Source: Actinomycetota bacterium
Lineage (GTDB): Bacteria > Actinomycetota > Thermoleophilia > Solirubrobacterales > Solirubrobacteraceae
Reading direction: 5' to 3'
Assembly (NCBI GenBank): GCA_009699245.1
Contig: WLOQ01000007.1
Span: 62,001-126,000 of the forward strand
DNA: 64,000 nt
Under the pieces are notes generated by a model. It did not search any database. It was not told the origin of the DNA and was given only the letters and a program-made list of their open reading frames with translations. This document shows positions 36,392-44,120 of the stretch, piece by piece; position 1 is the first letter of the stretch, and every line of letters starts with the position of its first letter. The position numbers and the translations under genes are program-made.

Positions 36392-37711
36392 ATGACCGCC
36401 TTCCTCCTCATCGCCGTCCTCATCCTCGTGCTCGTCAACGGGTTCTTCGTCGCGGCCGAGTTCTCGCTGGTGCGCGCGAGTCGGCCGCGTCTGCAGGAGG
36501 CCGCCGACGCGGGACTGCGCGGCGCTGCGCGGGCGTACGCCCAGCAGGCGGACCTCAGCCGCTATCTCTCGGCCTGCCAGTTCGGCATCACGCTCGCGTC
36601 GCTCGGGATCGGCTTTCTCGGGGAGCCGGCGATCGCGACGATCTTCGAGCCACTGCTCGGCGGGCCGCTCTCACACGGGGCGGCCGCGGCGATCTCGATC
36701 GCACTCGCCTACATCATCGTCACGACCGTGCATGTCATCGCCGGCGAGCAGGTGCCGAAGATCTTCGCGATCGTCCGCGCAGAGTCGGTGGCCCGTCGCG
36801 TGGCGCGCCCGCTCGGGCTCTTCGAGCTCGCGATGCGCCCCTTCATCCGCAGTCTCGACGGGGCCGCGAACAGCCTCCTGCGGCTGGCGCGCATCGACCC
36901 GAGCGACGTGCACGACGGTGGCAGCGCGGAGGACCTGAAGCTCCTGATCACCCAGGCCAAGGTCGGCGGGGAGCTCGATGAGGGCGAGGCGGGAATGCTC
37001 GCCGGCGTCTTCCACCTCCACGAGCAGCAGGCGCGCCGCGTGATGACGCCGATGCCCGCGGTGATCACGGTGGACGTCGCCGACGACGTCGAGACGGCGC
37101 TCCGTGCGTGCGTGACGAGCGGCCACACCCGGCTCCTCGTCATCGAGGACGACAACGCCGACCGGATCCGCGGCACCGTGCATGCGAACTCGCTCGCACG
37201 CCGCTATATGGCCGACGGCCCGGGGGCGTCGATCGAAGGGCTCGTCAAGCCGGCGCTGATCATCCCGGAGACGAAGCCGCTCGACGACCTGCTGGCCGAC
37301 CTCCAGCGCGAGCGCTCCTCACTCGCCGTCGTCGTCGACGAGTACGGCCGCACCGCGGGCATCGTGACCGTCGAGGACATCGTCGAGGAGGTCGTCGGCG
37401 AGATCGACGACGAGACCGACCCGGCCGGCGGCGCGGTGCGGCGCCTCGCGGACGGCGACTGGTTCGTGCGCGGTCACGTGGCGGCGACCGACCTGATCGA
37501 CCACGGGATCGACATCCCGCTCGACACCGACGCCTACAACTCGGTCGGCGGGCTCGTCTTCGCGGCGCTGGGTCGCCTGCCGAAGCGCGGCGACACCGTC
37601 AAGGTCGACGGCTACTCGATCCGCGTCGAGTCGGTGCGTGAGAACCGCATCGAGGCGGTGCGCATCCGGCCGCGGCCCGCCGGCGGCGGATCGCCTGCCG
37701 AGCCGGCCTGA
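36392..37711 (+). CDS. CNNM/CorC family (DUF21 - CBS pair - CorC_HlyC) membrane protein
   Basis: 439 residues in the standard order: N-terminal DUF21 with about three transmembrane helices (starting LIAVLILVLVNGFFVAAEF), a CBS pair (about 210-330, including VVDEYGRTAGIVTVEDIVEE) and a C-terminal CorC_HlyC transporter-associated domain (YNSVGGLVFAALGRLPKRG). Such proteins take part in Mg2+/Co2+ homeostasis; they are often annotated hemolysin. Two hairpins follow the gene. Confidence 0.92.
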   Translation: MTAFLLIAVLILVLVNGFFVAAEFSLVRASRPRLQEAADAGLRGAARAYAQQADLSRYLSACQFGITLASLGIGFLGEPAIATIFEPLLGGPLSHGAAAAISIALAYIIVTTVHVIAGEQVPKIFAIVRAESVARRVARPLGLFELAMRPFIRSLDGAANSLLRLARIDPSDVHDGGSAEDLKLLITQAKVGGELDEGEAGMLAGVFHLHEQQARRVMTPMPAVITVDVADDVETALRACVTSGHTRLLVIEDDNADRIRGTVHANSLARRYMADGPGASIEGLVKPALIIPETKPLDDLLADLQRERSSLAVVVDEYGRTAGIVTVEDIVEEVVGEIDDETDPAGGAVRRLADGDWFVRGHVAATDLIDHGIDIPLDTDAYNSVGGLVFAALGRLPKRGDTVKVDGYSIRVESVRENRIEAVRIRPRPAGGGSPAEPA

Positions 37712-37722
37712 CCCCAGACGCA

Positions 37723-37749
37723 GATCAGCCCGCTCGCGGCGGGCCGATC
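37723..37749 (+). terminator. strong hairpin after CorC-family gene
   Basis: GATC-A-GCCCGC / GCGGGC-C-GATC, 10 pairs with one A-C mismatch and a 5-nt loop, 11 nt after the stop. In this convergent gap it could act from both sides. Confidence 0.45.
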
Positions 37750-37823
37750 CGGTGCTTCTGGGAGGAAGTGCGAGGTGCGTTCGCAGAAGCATCATCCGCC
37801 CGCATGCTGAACGCTCCCTAAAC

Positions 37824-37840
37824 GGTCCCTTGGACCTTTC
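37824..37840 (+). terminator. hairpin with U-rich tail in convergent gap
   Basis: GGTCC-CTT-GGACC followed by TTTCT, the only stem in this region with a short U-tract on the plus strand. Probably terminates the CorC-family transcript before the convergent enolase-superfamily gene. Confidence 0.5.
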
Positions 37841-37858
37841 TAAGAATTCCGGGGGCGG

Positions 37859-38926
37859 TCAGCCCCAGCGCATGCCGGTCGGGTGCGCGCCGACGGGGAG
37901 CGGGCTCGACGGCAGGCCGTCCGACGGCTCGGGATCGTTGTAGCCGATGGGAGCGACATCGTTGGGGCCGTCCGGGTGGAAGAGCGACGCCAGGAGCTGG
38001 ATGTGTCCGCGCCCGACGCCGAGCTCGAACTGCCCGCCGCCATACATCGCGATGCCGCGCGCCTCACAGGTCTCGTACATGTGGAACAGCTCGCGCAGCG
38101 GACCGAAGCGGCTGGGCTTCACGTTGACCATGCGCGGCGCGAACGGCAGCGCATCGAGGTCGGCGACGCTGTGCATGTTGGCGTCCCAGGTGATGCGCGG
38201 GCGATGCGCACGGAGAGTCGCGTCGGTCTGCGGGGTGAGCCATGGATCCTCCAGCCACGCGTCGGGAAACGCCTCGGCGATCCGCGTGTAGAACTCCGGA
38301 TCAGGTGGTCCGGCCGCGCGCGAATCCTCGTAGAACCCCTTGAGGTCGACGGTGTCCACCGCTCCGGTCGCGGCGAGCGTGGCGATCACCTCGTCGTCCC
38401 ACGCGGGGGTCGGGTCGAGCTTCAACCGCAGTCCCGGATAGCGCTCCAGCAGCGCGGTGACGCGGCGTACATCCGGGGGCGGGGCATCGGGACCCCAGTC
38501 CTCCAGCCGCCGCGAGCAGACGAAGCTCACGGGCCGCGGCTCGCGGGCGATCGTCTCCTGCAGATTGATGCCCGCCTGGTGCAGCGCGAGATCGAGGGCC
38601 GCCGACTCATACGCCCAGATGCGGTAGGGGACCGCGGCCGGAGCGCGCGGCGGCTCGGGCCAGAGATCGAGCTCCTCGACCCGCGCGCAGAAGTCCCCGA
38701 GCGTCCACGCCCCGACGAGGGGCTGCACGGGGCCCGCGTGCTGGAGGGCGATCTGGTCGTCGCCGTCGTAGTCGACGTCCTCGCCGCGGCCCTCATGGCC
38801 GCGCCCGACGAGCACGATCGTCGTCGTGCGCCGCAGGAACCCGGATGACACGTGCGCTTCGGCGGGCTCGAGGTGGTAGCCCTCGACGATCAGTGGGAGC
38901 GCCGCGAGGGTCTCCCAGAGTCTCAT
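37859..38926 (-). CDS. enolase-superfamily enzyme (mandelate racemase / OSBS-like)
   Basis: 355 residues with the superfamily barrel: catalytic Lys region LKLDP (168-172), Asp194 in VDLKG, Glu226/Asp227 in WLEDPWL, Asp248 in WDANMHS and Lys270 in NVKPSRFG, i.e. the metal ligands Asp-Glu-Asp and a general base. Specific substrate is not readable (dipeptide epimerase, muconate cycloisomerase and OSBS are all possible). Its start overlaps the xseB stop by 4 bp, so it belongs to the same leftward operon as exonuclease VII, an unexpected partner. Confidence 0.85.
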   Translation of the reverse strand: MRLWETLAALPLIVEGYHLEPAEAHVSSGFLRRTTTIVLVGRGHEGRGEDVDYDGDDQIALQHAGPVQPLVGAWTLGDFCARVEELDLWPEPPRAPAAVPYRIWAYESAALDLALHQAGINLQETIAREPRPVSFVCSRRLEDWGPDAPPPDVRRVTALLERYPGLRLKLDPTPAWDDEVIATLAATGAVDTVDLKGFYEDSRAAGPPDPEFYTRIAEAFPDAWLEDPWLTPQTDATLRAHRPRITWDANMHSVADLDALPFAPRMVNVKPSRFGPLRELFHMYETCEARGIAMYGGGQFELGVGRGHIQLLASLFHPDGPNDVAPIGYNDPEPSDGLPSSPLPVGAHPTGMRWG

Positions 38927-39174
38927 GTCGACGGTGCCGGGTCGGCCCCCGGTTGGGCGCCCTGCTCGAGGCGGGCGACGAGCTCGTCGAGCTGGAGCTC
39001 CTCGAGCCCGCGGCTGACCGCGTCGAGCTCGCCCGCGCAGTACTCGACGAGACCTCGACCCTCCTTGACGAGGTCGAGCGTCTCGCGCAGACCGGCCTCG
39101 CCTGAGTCGAGCCGCCGGATGATCTCCTCGAGGCGCGCGGTCGCGCTCTCGTACGTGCGTTCAGTCTCGCTCAT
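38923..39174 (-). CDS. xseB: exodeoxyribonuclease VII small subunit
   Basis: 83 residues: the Exo VII small-subunit pattern EEIIRRLDSGEAGLRETLDLVKEG with a second helix containing DELVARLEQ. Stabilises the XseA nuclease. The start overlaps the xseA stop and the stop overlaps the next gene by 4 bp. Confidence 0.95.
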   Translation of the reverse strand: MSETERTYESATARLEEIIRRLDSGEAGLRETLDLVKEGRGLVEYCAGELDAVSRGLEELQLDELVARLEQGAQPGADPAPST

Positions 39175-40493
39175 CGGTCCTCCACGACCTCCACATCGAC
39201 GGATCCATCGGCGAAGTCCACCTGCAGGCGGCCGCTGGTGCGTGCCTGCTCCGCCGTGCTGATGACGGCGCCTGCGCCGTCCGTGACCATGGCATACCCC
39301 CGCTCGAGCACCCGATGCGGGTCATGCGCGGCGAGCGCGAGGGCGGTGCCCTCCAGCGTCCGCCGGCGTGCCGCAGCATCGGCGCCTGCAGCGGCGACCG
39401 CCTTGCGCCGCAGGACCTCGGCGCGCACACCGGTGCTCGCGCGCTCACCCGCCGTCTGGCGTCCCGAGGCGGCGCGGAGCTCGCGCAGCTTCTGGTGCAA
39501 CGTGCGCCGCTCACGCGCGACGTACTCCTGCGGCACCCGTCCGAGGGCGATGAGGTGCCGTGCCCGATCGACCACGGCGATCCGCGCGTGGCGGGCGAGG
39601 GTGGCTCCGGAGCGCGTCAGTGCCGTGTGCGCGGCGGCGATGTCGAGGCCGACGGCCGCCTCGGCCGCGTGGGTCGGCGTCGAGCAGCTCACCGCGGCGA
39701 CATCGTCGATCAGCGTGCGGTCGGTGTGATGGCCGACGCTGGCGATGACAGGTACGCGCAGCAGCGCGACGGTGCGGCAGAGGGTCTCATCACAGAAGGC
39801 GAAGAGGTCGGCGAGCGACCCGCCGCCGCGCGCGACGATGATCGTCTCAACCTCGGGCATCGCCGCGAGATCCTGGAGCGCCGCGGTGATCGCCGGTGCT
39901 GCGCGGCGGTCCTGCACGGGAGCGAAGGCCCAAACCACGCGGCCGGCCCAGCCACGGCGGCGCAGCCCGGCGAGCACGTCGTCGCGCGCCTTGCCGCTCT
40001 CACCGGTGACGATGCCGATCGTGCGCGGGAGCAGCGGGCGGGGGAGCAGCTGCTGCGGCTCGAAGAGACCTTCTGCGGCCAGCCGGCGGCGCAGCTCGGC
40101 GAGCTGGGCGAGGAGATCGCCCTCGCCCGCCACGCGCAATGCCGTGACGTCGAAGGAGAAACCCGGGGATGCCGTGCGGCTCCCGGGGTAGTAGTCGAGG
40201 CCGCCCCCGACGACGACCTGCGCGCCGTCGACGAGGGTGTCAGGCGGCAGGGCGAGCGCGTCGAGCTTCGTGAGCCAGATGGCGCAGGGGAGCGCACCCT
40301 CGGCGTCGCGCAGCTCGAAGTACGCGCGCGCCCGGGCGATCTTGAAGTTCCAGACCTCGCCGTACACCTGCACGCGCTCACGCCCCTGCAGGAACTCCTT
40401 GAGCCCGCGCGCATAGGCGCCGACCGCGTACGGGCCCTTGAGCGTGCTGCCGGCGATGCCCTCGGGGCGGTCGGCCTGCGGCTCGTCGGTCAT
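39171..40493 (-). CDS. xseA: exodeoxyribonuclease VII large subunit
   Basis: Catalytic subunit of the ssDNA exonuclease that trims recombination and mismatch-repair intermediates. 440 residues: N-terminal OB-fold (about 35-120, VYGEVWNFKIARARAYFEL), central domain with EVETIIVARGGGSLADLFAF and VIASVGHHTDRTLIDDV, a long helical segment, and a basic C-terminal part with ALAAHDPHRVLERGYAMVT. A short gap (31 bp) separates it from the 89-residue protein upstream. Confidence 0.96.
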   Translation of the reverse strand: MTDEPQADRPEGIAGSTLKGPYAVGAYARGLKEFLQGRERVQVYGEVWNFKIARARAYFELRDAEGALPCAIWLTKLDALALPPDTLVDGAQVVVGGGLDYYPGSRTASPGFSFDVTALRVAGEGDLLAQLAELRRRLAAEGLFEPQQLLPRPLLPRTIGIVTGESGKARDDVLAGLRRRGWAGRVVWAFAPVQDRRAAPAITAALQDLAAMPEVETIIVARGGGSLADLFAFCDETLCRTVALLRVPVIASVGHHTDRTLIDDVAAVSCSTPTHAAEAAVGLDIAAAHTALTRSGATLARHARIAVVDRARHLIALGRVPQEYVARERRTLHQKLRELRAASGRQTAGERASTGVRAEVLRRKAVAAAGADAAARRRTLEGTALALAAHDPHRVLERGYAMVTDGAGAVISTAEQARTSGRLQVDFADGSVDVEVVEDR

Positions 40494-40524
40494 GCGGCCA
40501 CCATCGCGGCCGCGCCCGACGGAT

Positions 40525-40794
40525 CTACCGGAAGGCCGGGTCGTCGACGGAGCGCAGGGGTGCGAGCCCGGGCTCCGCGCGATGCCCGCGCTGCTCGCCG
40601 GCGAAGCCGAGCGTCTCGAGGCGCGCGATCTCGGCCTCGCCCGCGATGCGCGCCGGATGCTCGGCTGGGAGCGGCGCGATGAGGTGACGCAGACGGCCGC
40701 GCAGCTGCAGCGCGAAGTGGGGGGTCGAGGCGGCCATCAGCGCGCGCACGTTATCGACGGTGACCTGCTCGGCGGGTGATTCTGCGTGGCTCAT
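40525..40794 (-). CDS. hypothetical protein, 89 residues
   Basis: Not recognised. It is helical and Arg/Ala-rich (FALQLRGRLRHLIAPL, IAGEAEIARLETLGFAGE), without cysteines or membrane segments. Believable because its ATG overlaps the stop of the upstream lipoprotein by 4 bp (ATGA) and the codon bias is normal. It lies between a lipoprotein and xseA in a leftward operon. Confidence 0.7.
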   Translation of the reverse strand: MSHAESPAEQVTVDNVRALMAASTPHFALQLRGRLRHLIAPLPAEHPARIAGEAEIARLETLGFAGEQRGHRAEPGLAPLRSVDDPAFR

Positions 40795-41957
40795 CGTGTG
40801 CTCGCTCGGGTCGTGACGCGCTGGATTTCGAGCAGACCGTCGATCGCGGTCTGCGCCCGGAGGCTGACGGCATCATCGTCGCCGATGATCCAGGCACGAT
40901 TGTAAACGCCGCGCACCGGGTCGCTCGAATACCCCGGCTGGATGTCACGCAGATAGGCGTCCAGGCGCGGAGGCAGGCTGCCGTCGTCCGCCGCGAGCAG
41001 GAGCGGCCCGTACGACCCGCGTGCCGCTAGGGCCGCGGAGGCGCCGGCGTCGCCCGGCCGGCGCGGCGAGGCGATCTGCATGCCGTGGCCGGGATCGGAG
41101 ACGCCCCAGCCGAACGCCCGGTCCCGAAAGCGGGCGAATGCGACCGCCGTCCCCTGCGCATCACGACCGGTGATGCGGGTCACGGTTCCCAGCGTGCGCA
41201 GCTCGCGCTCGACCGCACCGGACAGAACGGAGGCCGGTCCGAGGAGGTAGATCCGCGGACGGCCGTGGAGGCGGATGGCTGCGCGCGTGGCCGCCGGCAC
41301 GCTCCTGCGCGTGGCGAAGAGCACCGGGTCACCCGACTTCGCGGCGAGCGCCGCGGCGGGCATCGCAAATGCGGCCTGCTCGCTCGAGACGACCATCACC
41401 GCGGCGCTGCGGCGGCCCGCGATCCGCGCGCGGTAGTCGTCGATCGCCGCGGCGAGGGTGAAGGGATCCGCGCCGGGGAGCGACGTGATGCGCAGCCCAG
41501 GCGGGCCGGCGGCGGCCCCGAGGCGGATCCCCTGGGCGCCGTTGGCGATCGCCGACCCCGGCGGCGCGAGCAGCTTGAGGGCGGCGGCCGTCTCGCTCGG
41601 CAGAGATCCCTGATCGGTGAGCAGCAGCGGCGCGCCGAGCGGGGGTGCCATCAGCACGGCGCCGGCGAGCGCCCCCTGCCAGTCCCGCGCGTCGGCGAGC
41701 ACCACGGTTCCGGCGCGCTGGCCGGGCCCGCCGCCCGGGTAGGCTGCGACCGCGACGGCCGCAGCGGTGCTCGTGGGGGAGGAGGACGGGACGCGGACGG
41801 TGTTCTTCGTCGCGATGTCCGGGAACGAGGGCCTCGCGGGCGCCGCGCCCCCGGCGGTGACGGTCACGCTCCCAGCGGACCCGCCGCCGTCACCGCAGGC
41901 TCCGAGCGCGAGGGCGCAGCAGAGCAGGAGGGCGAGCGCACGTGCGGCTGCCAGCAT
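40791..41957 (-). CDS. lipoprotein with cell-wall-binding repeat 2-type region
   Basis: 388 residues with lipobox LALGAC (Cys21). Residues about 65-300 resemble the CW_binding_2 repeats: two or three units with TVVLADARDWQGALAGAVL, IYLLGPASVLSGAVERELR and similar hydrophobic Asp/Gly turns, used by secreted proteins to bind wall polymers. C-terminal part is less clear. ATG 41957 is 6 nt after TACGCT (plus-strand 41964-41969). It is the first gene of the operon running to the enolase-superfamily gene. Confidence 0.82.
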   Translation of the reverse strand: MLAAARALALLLCCALALGACGDGGGSAGSVTVTAGGAAPARPSFPDIATKNTVRVPSSSPTSTAAAVAVAAYPGGGPGQRAGTVVLADARDWQGALAGAVLMAPPLGAPLLLTDQGSLPSETAAALKLLAPPGSAIANGAQGIRLGAAAGPPGLRITSLPGADPFTLAAAIDDYRARIAGRRSAAVMVVSSEQAAFAMPAAALAAKSGDPVLFATRRSVPAATRAAIRLHGRPRIYLLGPASVLSGAVERELRTLGTVTRITGRDAQGTAVAFARFRDRAFGWGVSDPGHGMQIASPRRPGDAGASAALAARGSYGPLLLAADDGSLPPRLDAYLRDIQPGYSSDPVRGVYNRAWIIGDDDAVSLRAQTAIDGLLEIQRVTTRASTR

Positions 41958-42028
41958 CGGGCGAGCGTAGCGGCGCGGAGAGGCCGCAATCTCCGCGGAT
42001 TCGATGCGGTCGGCGGGAGCGTGGGACC

Positions 42029-42058
42029 TTGGTTCCGTCCGGGGGGCTCCGTTAGGGT
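42029..42058 (+). promoter_or_regulatory. promoter of the riboswitch - NlpC/P60 transcript
   Basis: TTGGTT (42029-42034), 18-nt spacer, TAGGGT (42053-42058). The predicted start near 42065 lies only 3-4 nt before the aptamer helix. Confidence 0.5.
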
Positions 42059-42068
42059 CGCGTCAACA

Positions 42069-42188
42069 ATGCCGAATCTCCGTCCATGCGGAGACCGGGG
42101 GACCCAAGAGTTGGGGCGAGTTCCATGGTGATGTCCATGGGAGGCGCGACTCGTTGAGCGCCAGCCCGTCAGCTAACCCCGGAGGCGT
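42069..42188 (+). ncRNA. c-di-AMP riboswitch (ydaO/yuaA type)
   Basis: The core matches the ydaO consensus closely: GGGGGACCCAA (42097-42107) with TTGGGG (42111-42116), and CCCGTCAGCTAACC (42165-42178) followed by GGAGGCGT. Supporting helices can be drawn: P1 ATGCC / GGCGT (42069-42073 / 42184-42188), TCTCCG / CGGAGA (42077-42094), CCATGG / CCATGG (42123-42140) and GGCGC / GCGCC (42143-42162). Ligand c-di-AMP is made by DisA. In actinomycetes these aptamers commonly control cell-wall hydrolase genes, as here. There is no separate terminator: the helix ends 15 nt before the GTG. Confidence 0.93.
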
Positions 42189-42203
42189 CGAAACGACCCA
42201 TCT

Positions 42204-42941
42204 GTGCTCCGTCGCGCAACGACCCTCTGCACCCTCGCCCTCGGCATCGCCGCGGTGGCTCCGGCCGGGGCATGGGCCGCCTCCGTCAACGGGGCCGCCT
42301 CGCCCGAGACCGGCGCCGGTGCGGTCCAGCCGAAGACGCCGACCGCCAAGCGCAATGCCGGCGCGAAGAAGAAGGTCGCGAAGCAGAAAGTCGCGCGCCC
42401 GAAGGTCGTGAAGCCGGTCGCGCCGCCCGTCAAGCGGTCCGTGATCGCTCAGGGGCAGGGCGTCGTCGGTGGTCAGGCGTTCGGCGAGGAGAACCTCGCC
42501 ACGACGCCGACCGTTCCCGGTGACGTCGCCGTGCTGCTGCCGACCGGGCTCGCAGCGGCGCCTGAGAATGCGCCAATCGAGGTGCAGCGCGCGATCTGGG
42601 CCGCCAACCGGATCGTGGGGAAGCCCTACATCTACGGCGGCGGGCATCGGCGCTTTGAGGACCGGGGCTACGACTGCTCGGGCACCGTGTCGTATGCGCT
42701 GCACGGCGGCGACCTCATCGACACGCCGATGGACTCCTCCGACTACATGCGCTGGGGCCTGCGCGGCCGGGGTGCCTGGATCACCGTGTATACGAATCCG
42801 GGCCATGCATTCGTCGTGATCGCTGGCCTGCGGCTCGACACGAGCGCCGCCGGCGACCCGGAGGGCGGCAAGGGCCCCCGCTGGCGCCCGACGCTGCGCA
42901 GCACCAGCGGGTATCGCGCCCGCCACCTCGGCAACCTCTGA
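42204..42941 (+). CDS. secreted NlpC/P60-type peptidoglycan hydrolase
   Basis: 245 residues: signal peptide (1-25), a Lys/Ala/Pro-rich linker (about 47-79) and a C-terminal NlpC/P60-like domain with catalytic Cys158 in YDCSG and His201 in NPGHAFVVI. This domain cuts peptide links in peptidoglycan. GTG 42204 is the only start that keeps the Arg-Arg signal-peptide n-region. No Shine-Dalgarno lies between the aptamer and the start, but GGAGG at 42181-42185 is within the riboswitch. Expected behaviour: low hydrolase when c-di-AMP is high. Confidence 0.87.
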   Translation: MLRRATTLCTLALGIAAVAPAGAWAASVNGAASPETGAGAVQPKTPTAKRNAGAKKKVAKQKVARPKVVKPVAPPVKRSVIAQGQGVVGGQAFGEENLATTPTVPGDVAVLLPTGLAAAPENAPIEVQRAIWAANRIVGKPYIYGGGHRRFEDRGYDCSGTVSYALHGGDLIDTPMDSSDYMRWGLRGRGAWITVYTNPGHAFVVIAGLRLDTSAAGDPEGGKGPRWRPTLRSTSGYRARHLGNL

Positions 42942-42969
42942 GCCGAGCCGACGGGCGCACAGACCGCGT

Positions 42970-43248
42970 TCAGTCGGGGATCAGGCCTTCGCCGGTGAAG
43001 GCGTGGCGTGATTCTGCGAACGTCGTGTCCGCGGGCGGCAGGATGACGTCCGAGCCGTGCAGCTCGTCGTCGGCGAGCGGCTCGCCCTCGGCGCGGACCA
43101 TGGCGAGCATCACGTCGAGGGCGGTGAGGAATCCGGGCTCGTCGCCGGCCTCCGAAGCCGCGATGACCCCGGCCTCGAGTTCGTTCACACGCTCACGGAC
43201 GTCGTCGGCGAGGCGGTACTGCGCCTCGCCGGAGATGCGGACGATCAT
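42970..43248 (-). CDS. PspA-associated protein PspAA
   Basis: 92 residues that begin MIVRISGEAQYRLADDVRERVNE-like and contain LHGSDVILPPADTTF, the pattern of PspAA, a small partner of PspA in actinomycetes and archaea. Overlaps the pspA stop by 4 bp, so it is translated after it. Confidence 0.85.
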   Translation of the reverse strand: MIVRISGEAQYRLADDVRERVNELEAGVIAASEAGDEPGFLTALDVMLAMVRAEGEPLADDELHGSDVILPPADTTFAESRHAFTGEGLIPD

Positions 43249-44003
43249 GCCTTGCCCTCCTCGCCGGATCGGAGCTCGCCGGCCGGGCCACCGCCCGCAC
43301 CGAGCTCCGCCTTCATCTTCTCGAGCTCGGCGTCGACCGCGCCCGCGCTCGACAGCTCACGCAGCTGGCGGTCGATGTCGTCCTCGCCCTGGCCGAGCGC
43401 GGTGAGGTCCTCGAAGGTCCCGGCCGCCTCGAGCTCGGACACGGCATCCGCGCGCGCCTTCATCTGCTCGGTCTTGTCGACCGCTCGCTGCATCGCGAGC
43501 CCGACATCGGCCATCTCCTCTCCGACGCCGGTCGCGGCCTCGGAGATGCGCACCTGCGCCTCGGCGGCGGAGTACTGCGCCTTGATGACTTCCTTCTTCG
43601 TCCGGAAGGCTTCGATCTTGGCGCGCAGCTTCTTCTCAGACTCGGTGAGCTTCGCCTGCTGGTCCTCGAGCTGGGCGATCTGCTGATCGAGCGTCTGCAG
43701 CTCGGTCTGGAGCCCGTTCTTGCGCTCGAGTGCGACGCGGGCGAGGTCCTCCTGACCCTGCGCGAGGGCCTGTCGCGCCTGCGTGTCGAGCTTGACGACC
43801 TGCTCTTCGAGCTTCGTCGACTGCATCTGGAGGCGCTTCTTCGCCGTGACGACGTCGGCGATGCCCTGCTTGACGTTCTGCAGCGACTCGAGCTGCTTCT
43901 GGTAGCTGTAGTCGAGCGTCTCCGCGGGATCCTCGGCCTTATCCAGGATCTTCGAGACCTTCGCCTTGATGACGGTGGACATGCGTCCGCCGAGTCCGGC
44001 CAT
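43245..44003 (-). CDS. pspA: phage shock protein PspA / IM30 family
   Basis: 252 residues, almost entirely coiled coil, binding and stabilising the inner membrane under envelope stress. Typical segments: KILDKAEDPAETLDYSYQKQ near the start and AEAQVRISEAATGVGEEM in the middle. ATG 44003 is chosen because AAGGAG is 7-8 nt upstream; the internal ATG 8 codons later has none. Divergent from the M23 peptidase gene. Confidence 0.95.
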   Translation of the reverse strand: MAGLGGRMSTVIKAKVSKILDKAEDPAETLDYSYQKQLESLQNVKQGIADVVTAKKRLQMQSTKLEEQVVKLDTQARQALAQGQEDLARVALERKNGLQTELQTLDQQIAQLEDQQAKLTESEKKLRAKIEAFRTKKEVIKAQYSAAEAQVRISEAATGVGEEMADVGLAMQRAVDKTEQMKARADAVSELEAAGTFEDLTALGQGEDDIDRQLRELSSAGAVDAELEKMKAELGAGGGPAGELRSGEEGKA

Positions 44004-44120
44004 CGTCTGCTCCTTCGCTCGTGTTCCGATCGGATCGACCCCGAGCCTACTTCCCCGGCGGCCCGTGTCGCAGGAGACCTTGCAGCGCTGACGCCGCGGC
44101 GGCGTACCGTCGATGACCCC

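Noticed and set aside
42055-42199. GGGTCG / CGACCC as the outer helix of the riboswitch
   Set aside because: The 5' half is inside the likely -10 box (TAGGGT), so it would not be transcribed; the ATGCC / GGCGT helix fits the known architecture better.
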